Source: Alphaproteobacteria bacterium (GTDB lineage Bacteria > Pseudomonadota > Alphaproteobacteria > Rhizobiales > Aestuariivirgaceae). From it: a DNA stretch of 8,295 nt. The notes below the pieces were generated by a model. That model was not told the DNA's origin and ran no database searches. It saw only the letters and a program-made list of their open reading frames with translations. Both the position numbers and the translations under genes were made by a program. The stretch lies in assembly GCA_026400595.1 (NCBI GenBank), contig JAPLOT010000171.1, positions 1-8,295 of the forward strand, in the 5' to 3' direction. The stretch's first letter is position 1; each line of letters opens with the position of its first letter. This document shows, piece after piece, positions 7,687 through 8,295 of the stretch.

Positions 7687-7798
7687 ACGTGTTCATAGAT
7701 TCGCATAATATATATTATGGAATGTTTCTGTTGGTGCTGACTTGCCGTATTGCCGAAGAGTTGCATAAACTATCAACTTGACGCTTGATGCTCACGCT
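7685..7798. other. AT-rich gap between convergent genes
   Basis: This 114-bp stretch separates two convergent genes and has 46 G/C by direct count (about 40%), far below the coding regions. It holds a perfect 16-bp palindrome (listed separately), an 8-bp near-repeat (TTGCCGTA, then TTGCCGAA, 7742-7757), one GANTC site (7698-7702) and a 5-bp inverted repeat ATCAA/TTGAT (7772-7776 and 7785-7789). No standard GC-stem-plus-T-tract terminator is seen for either gene, and no credible ORF. Confidence 0.5.
7704..7719. repeat. perfect 16-bp AT-rich palindrome
   Basis: CATAATATATATTATG reads identically on both strands over all 16 positions; the symmetry stops at the flanking G residues on each side. 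All bases except the outermost pair are A or T. It could be an operator for a dimeric regulator, a weak bidirectional hairpin for the two convergent transcripts, or chance in an AT-rich spacer. I do not recognise it as the consensus of a known regulator. Confidence 0.6.
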
Positions 7799-8295
7799 TC
7801 AGATCAGGACTTCAAGCCCGTCAAACGCTGGCGCGACGCCCGTCGGCAGTTCGGCGCGGAGCGTCTCGTAGTCCAGATCGATGTGCATGTTTGTAATGAT
7901 GGCACGCTGCGGCTTCATCCGCACGATCCAGTCCAGGGTCTCCGGAAGGCTCAGATGGCTGGGATGACCCGTCCGGCGCAGCGCGTCCACCACCCAGAGA
8001 TCCAGGCCCTCGAGAAAAGACAGGCTCTCGTCAGGCACGCCGTTGAGGTCGGGCGTATAGGCCGCGGCGCCAATCCGGAAGCCGAGCGCGTCGATGTTGC
8101 CATGATGGACCCGGAACGGAAGCGCCGTGATGTCACCGCCCGCACCACCGATGGTGACGGGCGTTCCGGCCTGCAGGCGGTTCAGGTTCAGGATGGGCGG
8201 ATAGTCGCTGCCGGGCGCGCTATAGAAGCAATAGGCGAAGCGCGTCATGAGCATCTGGCCCGTCGGTTCATCGGCCCAGACCTCCACCTTGCGAC
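7799..8295 (-). CDS. MBL-fold metallo-hydrolase, PhnP-like cyclic phosphodiesterase family, 3' part
   Basis: C-terminal 164 residues of a metallo-beta-lactamase-fold hydrolase; the N-terminal part with the HxHxDH metal motif lies beyond the right edge. Visible family features are FAYCFYSAPGSDYPP, the LPFRVHHGNIDALGFRIG strand-turn whose His matches a metal ligand of PhnP, YTPDLNGVPDES with the bridging-metal Asp, DLWVVDALR, and HPSHLSLPETLDWI. IITNMHIDLDY and FDGLEVLI lie at the end. E. coli PhnP hydrolyses phosphoribosyl 1,2-cyclic phosphate; the stand-alone alphaproteobacterial relatives are usually annotated only as MBL-fold hydrolases, so the substrate is uncertain. The position matching the terminal metal His of PhnP appears to be Asn here (TNMH), with His two residues later. 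The frame stays open through the window edge; an apparent GTG start at 8285-8287 is an internal Val. As I recall, related genes sit next to tatD and metG in alphaproteobacteria, which would be the expected next neighbours. Confidence 0.88.
   Translation of the reverse strand, partial: RKVEVWADEPTGQMLMTRFAYCFYSAPGSDYPPILNLNRLQAGTPVTIGGAGGDITALPFRVHHGNIDALGFRIGAAAYTPDLNGVPDESLSFLEGLDLWVVDALRRTGHPSHLSLPETLDWIVRMKPQRAIITNMHIDLDYETLRAELPTGVAPAFDGLEVLI

Noticed and set aside
7717..7740. A seven-codon Cys-rich mini-ORF (MECFCWC) in the spacer
   Set aside because: No ribosome-binding site, its start overlaps the palindrome, and it is too short to distinguish from chance.
7742..7757. 8-bp near-tandem repeat TTGCCGTA/TTGCCGAA
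   Set aside because: Only two imperfect copies; no array and no link to a known element.

Overview
The window is ordinary chromosomal DNA of an alphaproteobacterium. It has high GC and almost no non-coding space, and it carries the class-typical block ntrC-ntrY-ntrX-hfq-hflX-mazG. Hfq has the alphaproteobacterial pattern (TWFDNF, LLRRDG, YKHAISTIMPG) and NtrY/NtrX are a pair largely found in this class. I cannot fix order or genus from the sequence. There are no rRNA or tRNA genes, insertion sequences, phage genes or CRISPR arrays, and I found no new multi-gene system.

Layout. Positions 1-719 hold the 3' part of ntrC on the + strand, cut by the window edge. After a 62-bp AT-enriched gap with overlapping inverted repeats come ntrY (782-2995), a membrane histidine kinase, and its partner ntrX (3008-4393), 12 bp apart. 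A 74-bp gap with competing GC hairpins leads to hfq (4468-4713), whose stop codon overlaps the TTG start of hflX (4710-6092). mazG lies on the opposite strand (6099-6890), ending only 6 bp from hflX. It is divergent from a class I SAM-dependent methyltransferase gene (6938-7684). An AT-rich 114-bp gap (46 G/C of 114, about 40%) with a perfect 16-bp palindrome follows. The window ends in the 3' part of a PhnP-like metallo-beta-lactamase-fold phosphodiesterase gene on the - strand (7799 to the edge).

How the genes fit together. NtrC and NtrY/NtrX are the nitrogen and envelope/redox two-component regulators. NtrC belongs to the sigma-54 activator family. NtrX keeps the ATPase motifs but has no recognisable GAFTGA sigma-54 contact loop, so it probably works as a conventional DNA-binding regulator. 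Hfq (RNA chaperone), HflX (ribosome-rescue GTPase) and MazG (nucleoside triphosphate pyrophosphohydrolase) are stress and housekeeping functions. The + strand block 1-6092 could be one long transcript with internal control points in the two gaps, before ntrY and before hfq.

The most interesting leads are in non-coding DNA: the ntrC-ntrY leader with two mutually exclusive hairpins, the terminator/antiterminator-like ntrX-hfq leader, and the 16-bp palindrome between convergent genes. All are visible in the sequence; their functions are inference.
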